64,000 bases of DNA from an uncultured Paracoccaceae bacterium (lineage in GTDB: Bacteria > Pseudomonadota > Alphaproteobacteria > Rhodobacterales > Rhodobacteraceae): positions 62,001-126,000 of the forward strand of contig CATOSB010000017.1 in assembly GCA_951812305.1 (NCBI GenBank), in the 5' to 3' direction. The notes below the pieces were generated by a model that was not told the origin of the DNA, did no database searches, and saw nothing but the letters and a program-made list of their open reading frames with translations. The position numbers and the translations under genes were made by a program. Below are positions 45,018-53,144 of this stretch, in pieces (position 1 is the first letter of the stretch; each line of letters starts with the position of its first letter).

Positions 45018-45219
45018 TGCTATGATGCACAATCCCTCCCGGCGCGACTTGTGATACCCGAGCAAGCGGTCCTGAAAATCCGCCTCAACCTTCGAATAAA
45101 GCTCTGAAAAACAAACATTTCCCAACAAACCAGCCTCCAATATCAGCAGTGGAGACTCCTTGAATCACACAGATCAGACAAACGTCAAATCAGATCCGGA
45201 AATTTTGAAGGGTGGTAAG
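45018..45219 (-). mobile_element. IS4-family element, copy 1, right segment
   Basis: Begins with the duplicated TGCT and matches the 5' part of the intact IS4 copy. It ends TTGAAGGGTGGTAAG. It contains the transposase start region and about 40 N-terminal codons. It joins wzc sequence at 45220. Confidence 0.88.
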
Positions 45220-45632
45220 ATTCCGGGTGAAGGAAAGACGACCCAAGCGATTGCACTGACGCACAACCTTTCGGGCTTGGATAAAAAAGTGCTTTTGATC
45301 GAAGGCGACATTCGCCGCCGAACCCTGTCGCAATACATTCCGCAAACACCGCCGGGCAACTTGGTGAGTGTCCTGACCGGGGATCAAAGCCTCGGCGAAG
45401 CGATCATTAGCGATGACAGGCTAAATGCCGATGTGTTGATGGGGGCGAAATCCAATGTGAACGCAGCAGATCTGTTCTCGTCAGACAAATTCCATGACTT
45501 TGTGGAGAACGTGCGAAACATATACGACTTTGTTATCATCGACACGCCACCGGTGTTGGTTGTTCCGGATGCGCGTATCATCGCCCATCACTGCGACGCG
45601 GTTATTTATTCAGTGAATTGGGACAGGACTGA
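45220..45632 (+). pseudogene. Wzc/ExoP-type tyrosine-kinase domain, N-terminus lost
   Basis: Reads IPGEGKTTQAIALTHNLSG (Walker A), KKVLLIEGDIRRRTLSQYIP (Walker A'), FVIIDTPPVLVVPDARIIAH (Walker B) and AVIYSVNWDRTE. This is the cytoplasmic BY-kinase domain of the polysaccharide co-polymerase that controls EPS chain length. The transmembrane Wzz part upstream is missing: IS4 ends directly before the P-loop. At the other side the frame runs into IS-like end sequence at about 45630, so the Tyr-rich tail is gone too. The upstream start MNHTDQT belongs to IS4, not to wzc. Confidence 0.82.
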
Positions 45633-45787
45633 GCTACCCCCCGAAATTCGGACACTGACGTAAGCTGCGATTTGTTGTCTGCTGATCTTCAACGCGAAGG
45701 AGATCAGTCACACAAAAGAAATCTTATGTGTCCGGTCGCATTTGCGCTGGATCGGGTCGCGAACGGTGCCAGAATTTTGCTTTAACC
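45630..45787. mobile_element. Probable IS3-type end remnant
   Basis: TGAGCTACCCCCCGAAATTC at the point where wzc similarity stops resembles IS3-family terminal repeats, and AAGGAGATCAG follows about 70 bp later as in the leader of an orfA. No transposase sequence remains before IS66 copy 7 begins. Assignment is by resemblance only. Confidence 0.35.
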
Positions 45788-45834
45788 GTAACTCCCAAGC
45801 ACCCTGTCCGATAGGGTTGCGGGGTTTTGTTCCG

Positions 45835-47250
45835 TCAGAGCCGTGCGATGATCTGAGGTGGTGACAGGGTCAGGATTTCCAGGATGTTGAACCGGTGTTT
45901 TCTGGCCGTCGAGATGACGGACCTGATGTCGGCGAAGACCCGCGCGCCCTCGAGGGTGCGGAAGGTGCCCGAGATTTTCATGCGCAGCTTCATCATGCGC
46001 AGGTCCTGTTCGGCCTGATTGTTTGTGAATGGGACCGCGAAGTCGGCGATGAATCGCAAAACGTCATCGCGGTAGTCACGCAGGCGGAGGAGCAGGTTGT
46101 GGCCTGGCCGCCTGGCTTTTCGGCCGCGGGTGCCGGGGCTTTTGGCCAGCGGGGGCTGGCGTTCGTGGAAGGCGAGCCCCTTGGCGAGGATCGCCATGTA
46201 TCTGGTGACGATACCCTGGCGAACCAGTTCCGGGAGTTCGGTCTCGCCTTGATCCTGAGCCGCGCATCTGAGCTGATTGGCGCTATGAAGCACTGCGCTC
46301 ATCTCCGTCGCCCAAGGCTCTTTTTCGATCTCTTCGATGGCCTTGAGTTCGCGCAAGTGATGCGCCCCGCAGAGGGCGTGGGCGTCCACTCCGCTCATAT
46401 GGGCGTAGTAGGGTTTCCAGTGATCATGAATGATCGTCCCGCCGGTCAGGAAGGTTGGAACAGCACCGCGTTTGGCGCTGATGCGGTAATGGGTGAAGGC
46501 GGTATCGCAGATCGTGTGCAGCCAGTGCAGCTTGCCGGCAACACGAAGTCCGGTCTCGTCCAGATGCCGAACGCCGCCTTCGGCAAGCCGGGCGAGAATG
46601 TGTTCAACCACGACACCCATCTTATTTGCCGCGCCGCGCGTCCAGTTGGTCACGCTGGCCGCGCACAAGCTGGTGGCCCCAAACAGGTCGCGCATAAGCT
46701 GGCAGACCCGATCCTCGGGTATCAGCTGCTGAACATTGCAATAGACCGCCACTGCCCGCATGCGCGTGCCATATTGCACATGCGCGGCCACGCCATCGGG
46801 AAAGCCAGCCGTCGTCGTGGCTCGACAATGGTCGCAACAATAAACCGCCGCCTGATGCTCGGTGACCTCCAGGCGTGGCGCAGGCAAGTCGAACACCTGA
46901 CGCTTCTCGATCCCTTTCACCATCTCCGCCGTCAGGGCGCTCTGACAGGCGCTGCAATGCGTCGCCTCATGCCGTTCGACAAAGTCGGGTGTTGACGTCT
47001 GGCGCAGGGTGTCGCCCCGGTGGCCAACTTGGCCGCCACTTTTCTTTCCGGATTTGCCACGCAGGCTGCGCGGGGCTGGCTTCTTCAGGCCATCACTTGA
47101 AGGGGGCTTGCTGCTATTGCTGCTGTTCTTGGCCAACTGTCGGCGCAGGTCCGTGATCTCTTCCGCCATGCTCGCCAACGCAGCTTCAAGCTCAGCGATC
47201 CGACGCAGAGCCGTGGCGAGAAGTTGTTCAAGGGCGGCAACCTGATCCAT
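45835..47250 (-). CDS. tnpC: IS66-family transposase TnpC, copy 7
   Basis: 471 aa, same residues as copies 1-3. Its natural leader is now replaced by the 3' end of copy 8, 55 bp upstream. Confidence 0.95.
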   Translation of the reverse strand: MDQVAALEQLLATALRRIAELEAALASMAEEITDLRRQLAKNSSNSSKPPSSDGLKKPAPRSLRGKSGKKSGGQVGHRGDTLRQTSTPDFVERHEATHCSACQSALTAEMVKGIEKRQVFDLPAPRLEVTEHQAAVYCCDHCRATTTAGFPDGVAAHVQYGTRMRAVAVYCNVQQLIPEDRVCQLMRDLFGATSLCAASVTNWTRGAANKMGVVVEHILARLAEGGVRHLDETGLRVAGKLHWLHTICDTAFTHYRISAKRGAVPTFLTGGTIIHDHWKPYYAHMSGVDAHALCGAHHLRELKAIEEIEKEPWATEMSAVLHSANQLRCAAQDQGETELPELVRQGIVTRYMAILAKGLAFHERQPPLAKSPGTRGRKARRPGHNLLLRLRDYRDDVLRFIADFAVPFTNNQAEQDLRMMKLRMKISGTFRTLEGARVFADIRSVISTARKHRFNILEILTLSPPQIIARL

Positions 47251-47304
47251 CCCACCACTGATTCAGAGAAATCAACCCGGCGCCACAGAATTCAGACAAG
47301 AAAG

Positions 47305-48904
47305 GTAACTCCCAAGCACCCTGTCCGATAGGGTTGCGGGGTTTTGTTCCGTCAGAGCCGTGCGATGATCTGAGGTGGTGACAGGGTCAGGATTTCCAGG
47401 ATGTTGAACCGGTGTTTTCTGGCCGTCGAGATGACGGACCTGATGTCGGCGAAGACCCGCGCGCCCTCGAGGGTGCGGAAGGTGCCCGAGATTTTCATGC
47501 GCAGCTTCATCATGCGCAGGTCCTGTTCGGCCTGATTGTTTGTGAATGGGACCGCGAAGTCGGCGATGAATCGCAAAACGTCATCGCGGTAGTCACGCAG
47601 GCGGAGGAGCAGGTTGTGGCCTGGCCGCCTGGCTTTTCGGCCGCGGGTGCCGGGGCTTTTGGCCAGCGGGGGCCGGCGTTCGTGGAAGGCGAGCCCCTTG
47701 GCGAGGATCGCCATGTATCTGGTGACGATACCCTGGCGAACCAGTTCCGGGAGTTCGGTCTCGCCTTGATCCTGAGCCGCGCATCTGAGCTGATTGGCGC
47801 TATGAAGCACTGCGCTCATCTCCGTCGCCCAAGGCTCTTTTTCGATCTCTTCGATGGCCTTGAGTTCGCGCAAGTGATGCGCCCCGCAGAGGGCGTGGGC
47901 GTCCACTCCGCTCATATGGGCGTAGTAGGGTTTCCAGTGATCATGAATGATCGTCCCGCCGGTCAGGAAGGTTGGAACAGCACCGCGTTTGGCGCTGATG
48001 CGGTAATGGGTGAAGGCGGTATCGCAGATCGTGTGCAGCCAGTGCAGCTTGCCGGCAACACGAAGTCCGGTCTCGTCCAGATGCCGAACGCCGCCTTCGG
48101 CAAGCCGGGCGAGAATGTGTTCAACCACGACACCCATCTTATTTGCCGCGCCGCGCGTCCAGTTGGTCACGCTGGCCGCGCACAAGCTGGTGGCCCCAAA
48201 CAGGTCGCGCATAAGCTGGCAGACCCGATCCTCGGGTATCAGCTGCTGAACATTGCAATAGACCGCCACTGCCCGCATGCGCGTGCCATATTGCACATGC
48301 GCGGCCACGCCATCGGGAAAGCCAGCCGTCGTCGTGGCTCGACAATGGTCGCAACAATAAACCGCCGCCTGATGCTCGGTGACCTCCAGGCGTGGCGCAG
48401 GCAAGTCGAACACCTGACGCTTCTCGATCCCTTTCACCATCTCCGCCGTCAGGGCGCTCTGACAGGCGCTGCAATGCGTCGCCTCATGCCGTTCGACAAA
48501 GTCGGGTGTTGACGTCTGGCGCAGGGTGTCGCCCCGGTGGCCAACTTGGCCGCCACTTTTCTTTCCGGATTTGCCACGCAGGCTGCGCGGGGCTGGCTTC
48601 TTCAGGCCATCACTTGAAGGGGGCTTGCTGCTATTGCTGCTGTTCTTGGCCAACTGTCGGCGCAGGTCCGTGATCTCTTCCGCCATGCTCGCCAACGCAG
48701 CTTCAAGCTCAGCGATCCGACGCAGAGCCGTGGCGAGAAGTTGTTCAAGGGCGGCAACCTGATCCATCCCACCACTGATTCAGAGAAATCAACCCGGCGC
48801 CACAGAATTCAGACAAGAAAGAAAAAAACACGCGCAAAATGGCAAATTCGACTCACCATAAAACTGACAATAACACTCAAACGTGGGGGGTGCTTGGGAG
48901 TTAC
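47305..48904 (-). mobile_element. IS66-family element, copy 8, inserted in copy 7
   Basis: 1600 bp; duplication CAAGAAAG at 47297-47304 and 48905-48912. Same orientation as its host copy. Alleles: C, Arg, seven T, so it is not a product of copy 7 itself. Confidence 0.95.
47352..48767 (-). CDS. tnpC: IS66-family transposase TnpC, copy 8
   Basis: 471 aa, Arg allele; catalytic residues intact. Confidence 0.95.
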   Translation of the reverse strand: MDQVAALEQLLATALRRIAELEAALASMAEEITDLRRQLAKNSSNSSKPPSSDGLKKPAPRSLRGKSGKKSGGQVGHRGDTLRQTSTPDFVERHEATHCSACQSALTAEMVKGIEKRQVFDLPAPRLEVTEHQAAVYCCDHCRATTTAGFPDGVAAHVQYGTRMRAVAVYCNVQQLIPEDRVCQLMRDLFGATSLCAASVTNWTRGAANKMGVVVEHILARLAEGGVRHLDETGLRVAGKLHWLHTICDTAFTHYRISAKRGAVPTFLTGGTIIHDHWKPYYAHMSGVDAHALCGAHHLRELKAIEEIEKEPWATEMSAVLHSANQLRCAAQDQGETELPELVRQGIVTRYMAILAKGLAFHERRPPLAKSPGTRGRKARRPGHNLLLRLRDYRDDVLRFIADFAVPFTNNQAEQDLRMMKLRMKISGTFRTLEGARVFADIRSVISTARKHRFNILEILTLSPPQIIARL

Positions 48905-49108
48905 CAAGAAAGAAAAAAAACACGCGCAAAATGGCAAATTCGACTCACCATAAAACTGACAATAACACTCAAACGTGGGGGGTGCTTGGGAGTTACCTTT
49001 AACCAATTGGTTTGCGACTGCCGACAGCAACTACACCGCAATCGTGCTTGCAGCGGCAATTGCCAACACGGTAGTAACCCCGGAATTGTATTGCGTCGGG
49101 AGATATTC

Positions 49109-49789
49109 GTGAAAAAATACATTTTGCTATTGGCAATGCTGCTTCCCCTTCCCGTTTCTGCTGGGGTGGTCTTCGAAATCGTTGGGGGTGAATCTGTCCA
49201 AAACACACTTGAACCGCAGACGATAACGGCATCCGCCGAGGGCGATAGCCTGAGGATTGAAATTAGCGCAAAAGGCACACCGGACCCGAAAAACTCCATT
49301 CTGGTGCGCCGCATTGATGGCGGCGTTACTGTCGTAGTCGTCGATCATACCAGCAGCACCATATACGAGGGCACGGCGTCCCACAGTATCAACTTCCTCG
49401 CAGCGATACCCAGTGGACGCGTTGAAATGGGCGCTGCCGGATTGAGGATGCATGCAAGTCTCGGCGGAAAAGATGTTTGGATAGAAGCCCAAAGCACAGC
49501 TATCGTTGGCGAAGTTCTCGGTTGGATGGAATTGTTCCAACGCATCACTCTCGACCTGGAAGAGGGCAGTGCATTCTTAGGTGGCGAAGGATTTGAGGAT
49601 GACACGACATTTGTCGTTACAGGCAGACCGACGCTGGTAAATGAAGTCTTCGAAACGCCCGGCGGCTATAAGCGCCAGCCGTTACGCTGGAGTTTTGAAG
49701 AGGAAACTTCGCAAGAAACAGAAGGCGGAGGCGAAAATGCGCCTGCTGGGAACAGTACGTCAGAATCGCTCAACGATTCTTCGAACTAG
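49109..49789 (+). CDS. Secreted hypothetical protein
   Basis: 226 aa from GTG 49109 behind GGGAGA. The signal peptide is VKKYILLLAMLLPLPVSAG. The mature part begins VVFEIVGGESVQNTLEPQTI and is beta-rich with repeated short strands (GDSLRIEIS, NSILVRRIDGGVTVVVVDH), ending in a Glu/Ser-rich tail. The pattern of a periplasmic beta protein resembles DUF4412-like lipoprotein folds, but there is no lipobox cysteine and no firm family. IS66 copy 7 is inserted about 110 bp upstream and may have removed its promoter. Confidence 0.65.
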   Translation: MKKYILLLAMLLPLPVSAGVVFEIVGGESVQNTLEPQTITASAEGDSLRIEISAKGTPDPKNSILVRRIDGGVTVVVVDHTSSTIYEGTASHSINFLAAIPSGRVEMGAAGLRMHASLGGKDVWIEAQSTAIVGEVLGWMELFQRITLDLEEGSAFLGGEGFEDDTTFVVTGRPTLVNEVFETPGGYKRQPLRWSFEEETSQETEGGGENAPAGNSTSESLNDSSN

Positions 49790-49801
49790 CGGACGACTGG
49801 C

Positions 49802-50323
49802 CTAAATATCCTCGCCGGATTCAATCGACAGGATCGCCGCCTCATTCAAAAACGGGTGGTATTTCAACGCTTCTTTCACAGCGATCTGGGCGAGGCCGAT
49901 CTTTCCCTGATTGAACAGGATCACCGACTTTCCGGCCAACGCCCCGAAATGGCGCGGTTCGCGCGCCAGTGTTTCGGCCACATCCGCAAGGGACTTTTCG
50001 TATTCGCCGGTCAGATAGTACATCGTTGCGCGCTGGTTCCACGCCTCGGCATAGTCCGGGTAGAATTCAACCAGCCGGTCCAGATGATGGATCGCGCCAA
50101 GAAAATCATAGGCCGCGCGGCGTTGCATCGCCGCATCAAGTAGTTCCTGTGCCGTTTGGTCAGGAGCCGTCAGCCAGCATTCCCAGATTTCGCCGTTCAG
50201 CGCGTCGGCATCTGCCTTGTTTTTCGCGCCCGCGAGGCGCTGCAGCAATTCTTCATATTTGGTGTCATCGGCGGCGTGTGCCGGGGCTGTGATCAGCAAT
50301 AAGGCAAGAATGAGATAGCGCAT
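49802..50323 (-). CDS. Exported TPR-repeat protein
   Basis: 173 aa from ATG 50323. Signal peptide RYLILALLLITAPAHAAD, then tetratricopeptide-like helices: FLGAIHHLDRLVEFYPDYAEAW, YYLTGEYEKSLADVAETLAREP and LFNQGKIGLAQIAVKEALKYHP. Presumably a periplasmic scaffold. IS630 starts only 14 bp upstream of the start codon, so its former leader and promoter (downstream of glpK) have been displaced. It is a paralogue in style of the broken TPR gene at 54469. Confidence 0.78.
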   Translation of the reverse strand: MRYLILALLLITAPAHAADDTKYEELLQRLAGAKNKADADALNGEIWECWLTAPDQTAQELLDAAMQRRAAYDFLGAIHHLDRLVEFYPDYAEAWNQRATMYYLTGEYEKSLADVAETLAREPRHFGALAGKSVILFNQGKIGLAQIAVKEALKYHPFLNEAAILSIESGEDI

Positions 50324-50346
50324 GACAAGCACGCTAGTCCCTTGAT

Positions 50347-51009
50347 TCATCCGATTTGCGGGTAAAGGTGAGCAAGTTTGATGCGTGCGTCTTTAGTTGA
50401 GAATCGCCATGTCACCTTTGCGGATGCGGTGTTTCGCTCGGTTTCCCATGCCTTTGCTTCATTGGCCAAGGTGTTGCGATCAGGAATGCGGCGGTCGAGA
50501 CATTGACGCGCAAGTGTGCTGAGTTCACATTCTGCGATGTTGAGCCAGGAGCCGTGTTTGGGCGTGAAGTGCCACTCAAACCGTTCGACAATGCGACGGG
50601 CTTCATCAGGTGGAAAGGCCTTGTATAACGACGCCGGGTTGTGGGTGTTGAGATTGTCCTGAACCAGTGTAATCCGGTCAGCCTTGGGGAAGTGGGTGTC
50701 GGCGAGGTCCTTGAGAATGTGGGCAAAATCGATGGCGGTTCGGCGGTCTCGAACGGCAACATGGCGCCAGCCTTCAAGCGGGGCAAACAACATGAACAGG
50801 CTGGCCACACCCGCGCGCTCGTATTCATAGTCGAAACGGGCTTCGCGCCCCGGCCGGATTGGGATCGGCGTACGGGTCTCAAAGGTCAGCTGCTTGCTGG
50901 TCTCGTCAAGGCAAACCAGCGGGCGGGCCGGATCATAGGGGCGCGTGTAGACTTCCAGCACATCTTCCATCGCAGCAACAAAACCTGCATTGGCTTTCGG
51001 AGGGATCAC
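50347..51009 (-). CDS. IS630-family transposase, catalytic part (second frame)
   Basis: The DDE domain contains VCLDETSKQL, LVQDNLNTHNPASL and GSWLNIAECELSTLARQC with Asp, Asp, Glu. It is expressed as a fusion with the upstream frame by a -1 slip on the A7 run (51041-51047 on the plus strand, seven T). After the slip the protein reads KNALKPHKSRYWVIPPKANA, the conserved linker. The ATC-initiated open frame alone has no ribosome site. Confidence 0.85.
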   Translation of the reverse strand: MIPPKANAGFVAAMEDVLEVYTRPYDPARPLVCLDETSKQLTFETRTPIPIRPGREARFDYEYERAGVASLFMLFAPLEGWRHVAVRDRRTAIDFAHILKDLADTHFPKADRITLVQDNLNTHNPASLYKAFPPDEARRIVERFEWHFTPKHGSWLNIAECELSTLARQCLDRRIPDRNTLANEAKAWETERNTASAKVTWRFSTKDARIKLAHLYPQIG

Positions 51010-51497
51010 CCAATAGCGGCTCTTGTGCGGTTTGAGCGCGTTTTTTTGAGCACCCGATGGATCGTGCTGTCGCTGGCTGCTTCAACGATGCCCAATTCGA
51101 CCACGCGCGTTTCCAGAAGACGCAAAGACCAGCGCGCGTGACCCTCCGGTGGTTCCGAACAGGCCAACGCAATGAGCTTCGCCTCAGCGGTTCCATCAAA
51201 GATTGCTGGCGTGGACGGGGTCTTCTGCTTTTTGCGACCCAGAGCCGCCTCAAGGCCTTCTTCCACAACCTGGCGGCGGGTACGGAATACTGTGGAAACA
51301 CTGGTCTCCAAAGCTTCTGCAATCCGCTCGTCATCCCAGCCGCCACTGTCTGAAGATACATCTGCCTTGAGCAATATCCGCGCCTTGAGCAGTCGATACG
51401 CCGCCTGCCGACCCGTGCGGATCATATCCTCAAGCTGCAACCGCTCACCAGCATTCAGTCGAACAACATACTTCACAGCACGACCACATTTTGACAT
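51006..51497 (-). CDS. IS630-family transposase, DNA-binding part (first frame)
   Basis: 163 aa: KYVVRLNAGERLQLEDMIRT, then helix-turn-helix DERIAEALETSVSTVFRTRR, then HARWSLRLLETRVVELGIVE. The frame ends TRSNRTRAAIG after the seven-A slippery run. Unshifted translation gives this short protein; -1 frameshifting gives the full transposase, a regulation known in the IS630 family. Confidence 0.85.
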   Translation of the reverse strand: MSKCGRAVKYVVRLNAGERLQLEDMIRTGRQAAYRLLKARILLKADVSSDSGGWDDERIAEALETSVSTVFRTRRQVVEEGLEAALGRKKQKTPSTPAIFDGTAEAKLIALACSEPPEGHARWSLRLLETRVVELGIVEAASDSTIHRVLKKTRSNRTRAAIG

Positions 51498-51625
51498 CTC
51501 AATACCCTCCCAAAATCTATAGCAGAGTGATTCAGAAAAATATCACAACGTCAAATCATGCGAAGCGAGGGACTAGTCCGCTGGCACAATTGGCGTCCAG
51601 CATTTCCTGATCACAATTGCGCGGT

Positions 51626-53095
51626 TCAACGGTTGGTCAGAGTGCGAGAAACGGCATCTTTCCATGCCATGTATCGGGTATTTCGCACGTCTGCGCCCAT
51701 CTGTGGCGTAAAGCGCCGCTCCAGCGCCCAACCGGCCGCAAACTCTTCCTGTCCCGGATAGACACCGGCGCGCATCCCCGCCAGCCAAGCGGCGCCCAGC
51801 GCCGTGGTTTCCAGCACCTCGGGCCGGTCGACCGGTGCGCCAAGGACGTCGGAAAGGAATTGCATCGTCCAATCGCTGGCGGTCATGCCGCCATCGACCC
51901 TGAGCGTTGCCTCGCCCGCACCACCCATGTCGGCCTGCATCGCCTCCAGCAGGTCGCGGGTCTGATACCCGACGCTTTCCAGCGCGGCGCGCGCAAATTC
52001 ATTGGGGCCAGAATTGCGGGTCAGACCGAAGATTGCGCCGCGGCATTCCGCGTCCCAGTACGGAGCGCCCAGACCGGTAAAGGCCGGAACGAGAATGACA
52101 TTCTGGCCTGTATCAGCGGCTTCCGCCATACTTTGGGTTTGCGAAGCATTATCAATAAGTTGCAGCCCATCTCTCAACCACTGAACGACTGCGCCTGCAA
52201 TGAAGATCGACCCCTCAAGCGCATAGGTCGGCTTCCCGTCCAGCTGGTATCCGATGGTGGTCAACAGCCGGTTTTGTGATGCGACCGGCGCGTCGCCGGT
52301 GTTGATCAATGCAAAACAACCCGTACCGTAGGTCGATTTCAACATTCCGGGCTGGAAACAGGCCTGCCCCACAGTCGCGGCCTGCTGATCACCCGCCACG
52401 CCCAATATCGGCACCGGCGCGCCGAGGATGTCCGAGGTGCCGAAGTCCGAGGCGCAATCCCGAACTTCGGGCAGCATCGACATCGGGATGTCGAGTAACC
52501 CACAGATCTCTGCACTCCATTCGCCCTTGTGGATGTCATATAACATCGTGCGAGCGGCGTTTGTGGCATCGGTGACATGCGCCGCGCCGCCAGTCATGCG
52601 CCAGATCAGATAGGTATCGACCGTACCAAACATCAGATCGCGACTGCGCGCGCCCTCGACATTGTCGAGGATCCATTTGACCTTGGTGCCAGAGAAATAG
52701 GGATCAAGCAGCAAACCGGTCGTTTGCGTTACTTTTGTCTCGTGCCCAGCCGCCTTCAATTCTTGGCAAATAGCGGCCGTGCGCCTGTCTTGCCAGACAA
52801 TTGCATTGTGGATGGGCTTGCCCGTCGCGCGATCCCAGATCAGCGTGGTCTCACGTTGATTGGTGATACCAATCGCAGCGATTTCCGCAGCCGAGAGCCC
52901 CGCATTCGCGAGTGCACCTTTGGTGGTTGCAACAACAGTGTTCCAGATATCCTCGGGGTCATGTTCAACCCAGCCAGAGGCCGGAAAATGCTGGGTGAAT
53001 TCCTGTTGGTCGCTGGCGACGATTTTCATCGCGCTGTCAAAGATAATTGCCCGGCTTGATGTGGTGCCTTGATCAATCGCCAGAATATGCGTCAT
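51626..53095 (-). CDS. glpK: Glycerol kinase
   Basis: 489 aa, the usual length. ILAIDQGTTSSRAIIFD (phosphate 1), GITNQRETTLIWDRATGKP, GVAGDQQAATVGQACFQPG, STYGTGCFALINTGD and VDGGMTASDWTMQFLSDVLG (FGGY signature). It phosphorylates glycerol to sn-glycerol 3-phosphate in the cytoplasm. No other glp gene is adjacent. A Rieske oxygenase gene precedes it on the same strand, 49 bp away. Confidence 0.96.
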   Translation of the reverse strand: MTHILAIDQGTTSSRAIIFDSAMKIVASDQQEFTQHFPASGWVEHDPEDIWNTVVATTKGALANAGLSAAEIAAIGITNQRETTLIWDRATGKPIHNAIVWQDRRTAAICQELKAAGHETKVTQTTGLLLDPYFSGTKVKWILDNVEGARSRDLMFGTVDTYLIWRMTGGAAHVTDATNAARTMLYDIHKGEWSAEICGLLDIPMSMLPEVRDCASDFGTSDILGAPVPILGVAGDQQAATVGQACFQPGMLKSTYGTGCFALINTGDAPVASQNRLLTTIGYQLDGKPTYALEGSIFIAGAVVQWLRDGLQLIDNASQTQSMAEAADTGQNVILVPAFTGLGAPYWDAECRGAIFGLTRNSGPNEFARAALESVGYQTRDLLEAMQADMGGAGEATLRVDGGMTASDWTMQFLSDVLGAPVDRPEVLETTALGAAWLAGMRAGVYPGQEEFAAGWALERRFTPQMGADVRNTRYMAWKDAVSRTLTNR

Positions 53096-53144
53096 GTCTG
53101 CTCTCCGTGACTGGCGCGATACATGATGCTGTGGTGCTGGGGCG

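Larger units (their letters stand above)
45788..48996 (-). mobile_element. IS66-family element, copy 7, interrupted by copy 8
   Basis: 45788-47304 and 48913-48996. The outer duplication CTTTAACC is at 45780-45787 and 48997-49004. The inserted copy 8 and its CAAGAAAG duplicate lie in the 5' untranslated part of copy 7, so the transposase frame of copy 7 is untouched but separated from its upstream terminal region. Alleles: C, Gln, eight T. Confidence 0.93.
50337..51573 (-). mobile_element. IS630-family element, second type
   Basis: 1237 bp, with ends GTCCCTTGATTC and inverted GTCCCTCGCTTCGC. TA is at both borders (50335-50336 and 51574-51575). It is inserted between glpK and the TPR gene. It is unrelated in sequence to the 1933-bp IS630 unit. 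Confidence 0.85.

Noticed and set aside
45160..45219. MNHTDQTNV as the true start of the kinase gene
   Set aside because: These codons lie inside the IS4 terminal region, shown by comparison with the intact copy at 54834; the kinase sequence begins only at 45220.
12300..48996. CRISPR-like direct repeats
   Set aside because: All repeated stretches here are IS ends or whole IS copies; there are no short regularly spaced repeats.
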